From assembly GCA_032622095.1 (NCBI GenBank), contig CP136066.1, positions 147,591,559-147,655,558 of the forward strand: a stretch of 64,000 nucleotides of DNA, in the 5' to 3' direction. This document shows, one piece after another, positions 63,541 through 64,000 of this stretch. This DNA comes from Siphonodentalium dalli (Eukaryota > Mollusca > Scaphopoda > Gadilida > Siphonodentaliidae). Below the pieces are notes generated by a model that saw only the letters and a program-made list of their open reading frames with translations, had not been told where the DNA came from and did no database searches. The translations under genes were made by a program, and so were the position numbers. Positions within the stretch are counted from its first letter, which is position 1. Each line of letters begins with the position of its first letter.

Positions 63541-64000
63541 AACAAGAGGTGTGCACTCGAGTGCTAGCATACCGCCACCGTGGCAAATTCAACCCGCATT
63601 ATCCGTAAACCCAACAAAAAAGATTTTTAACTTTAAAGAAAACTTCGGACTAATAATATCGATATGGTGTCACAAGAAGCTTGTACAGAAAAAATTATTC
63701 CAATTGGTTCATATTTGTTAAAGTTATTAAGTCAGACAGAATTTTCTAAGTCAAAATAAGTCGAAAATGAAGTGTAATATTACGAAAAACAGTTTGAGCC
63801 AATCCCTAGCCGCATCATGTAGAGAGGGTATTGTGAGAAGCATGTATACCAAAAATTATTGAAATCGGTTCATATTTGTTAAAGTTATTAAGTCGGACAG
63901 AATTTTCTAAGTCAAAATAAGTCGAAAATGAGGCGTAACTTGAAAAAAAAAAGTCAGACAGAACCGCAATTAGCATCATGCGGAGAGACCGTCCTAAGGA
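63541..64000 (+). repeat. Tandem module array running off the window
   Basis: The head GAGGTGTGCACTCGAGTGCT, then AGCATACCGCC, is followed by at least two units with AATCGGTTCATATTTGTTAA, AGTTATTAAGTC(A/G)GACAGA and AAGTCAAAATAAGTCGAAAA. The architecture resembles the 27.6 and 45 kb arrays but the sequence differs. Continues past 64000. Confidence 0.7.

Overview
The window is eukaryotic nuclear DNA, most likely from a mollusc and probably a bivalve. The basis is the gene structure (small exons with GT-AG introns of up to 15 kb) and the repeats. Spread-out repeat modules reading GGCCATAACTCT and TACCAAATTT, often ending in GGACGGACGGAC tails, are known to me from mollusc genomes. The species assignment is inference.

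The only host gene I can support is glycogen phosphorylase, on the minus strand. Thirteen consecutive internal exons run from 62500 down to 6819. They join in frame into about 611 residues, equivalent to residues 115-725 of rabbit muscle phosphorylase, with no net insertion or deletion. The catalytic His377, Lys568, Arg569, Lys574, Glu672 and the cofactor lysine Lys680 all fall at the expected offset. The first ~114 residues lie beyond 64000 and the last ~120 lie below 6819, probably outside the window.

Almost everything else is mobile or repetitive DNA inside the introns. By region: 254-6690 is an inverted-repeat element with a degenerate reverse-transcriptase tail and a lysine-rich reading frame. 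7-19 kb holds TTAA-flanked (piggyBac-type) and TA-flanked hairpin MITEs plus a decayed hAT transposase. 19.17-22.14 kb is a three-level nest (8-bp-TSD MITE, hAT-like element, Tigger/pogo). 24-37.7 kb holds more hairpin MITEs, several within tens of bases of exons, and an array of ~162-bp units. 38.2-41.9 kb is a long repeat. 42.4-44.6 kb has two foldback elements, one a 1.4-kb near-perfect palindrome. 45-47.3 kb has a second ~162-bp array and MITEs close to exons. 49.2-61.6 kb is a giant foldback structure whose centre is a ~3.6-kb tandem array with higher-order periodicity. Its left arm is split by a long repeat, which is itself split by a nearly intact hAT transposon with an 8-bp target duplication.

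The most interesting points are: hairpin MITEs concentrated at exon edges; short tandem duplications across splice sites at two exons, which create competing sites; the giant array-bearing foldback; and an otherwise clean hAT transposase interrupted by one +1 frameshift. No CRISPR array, rRNA gene or intact tRNA gene was seen.
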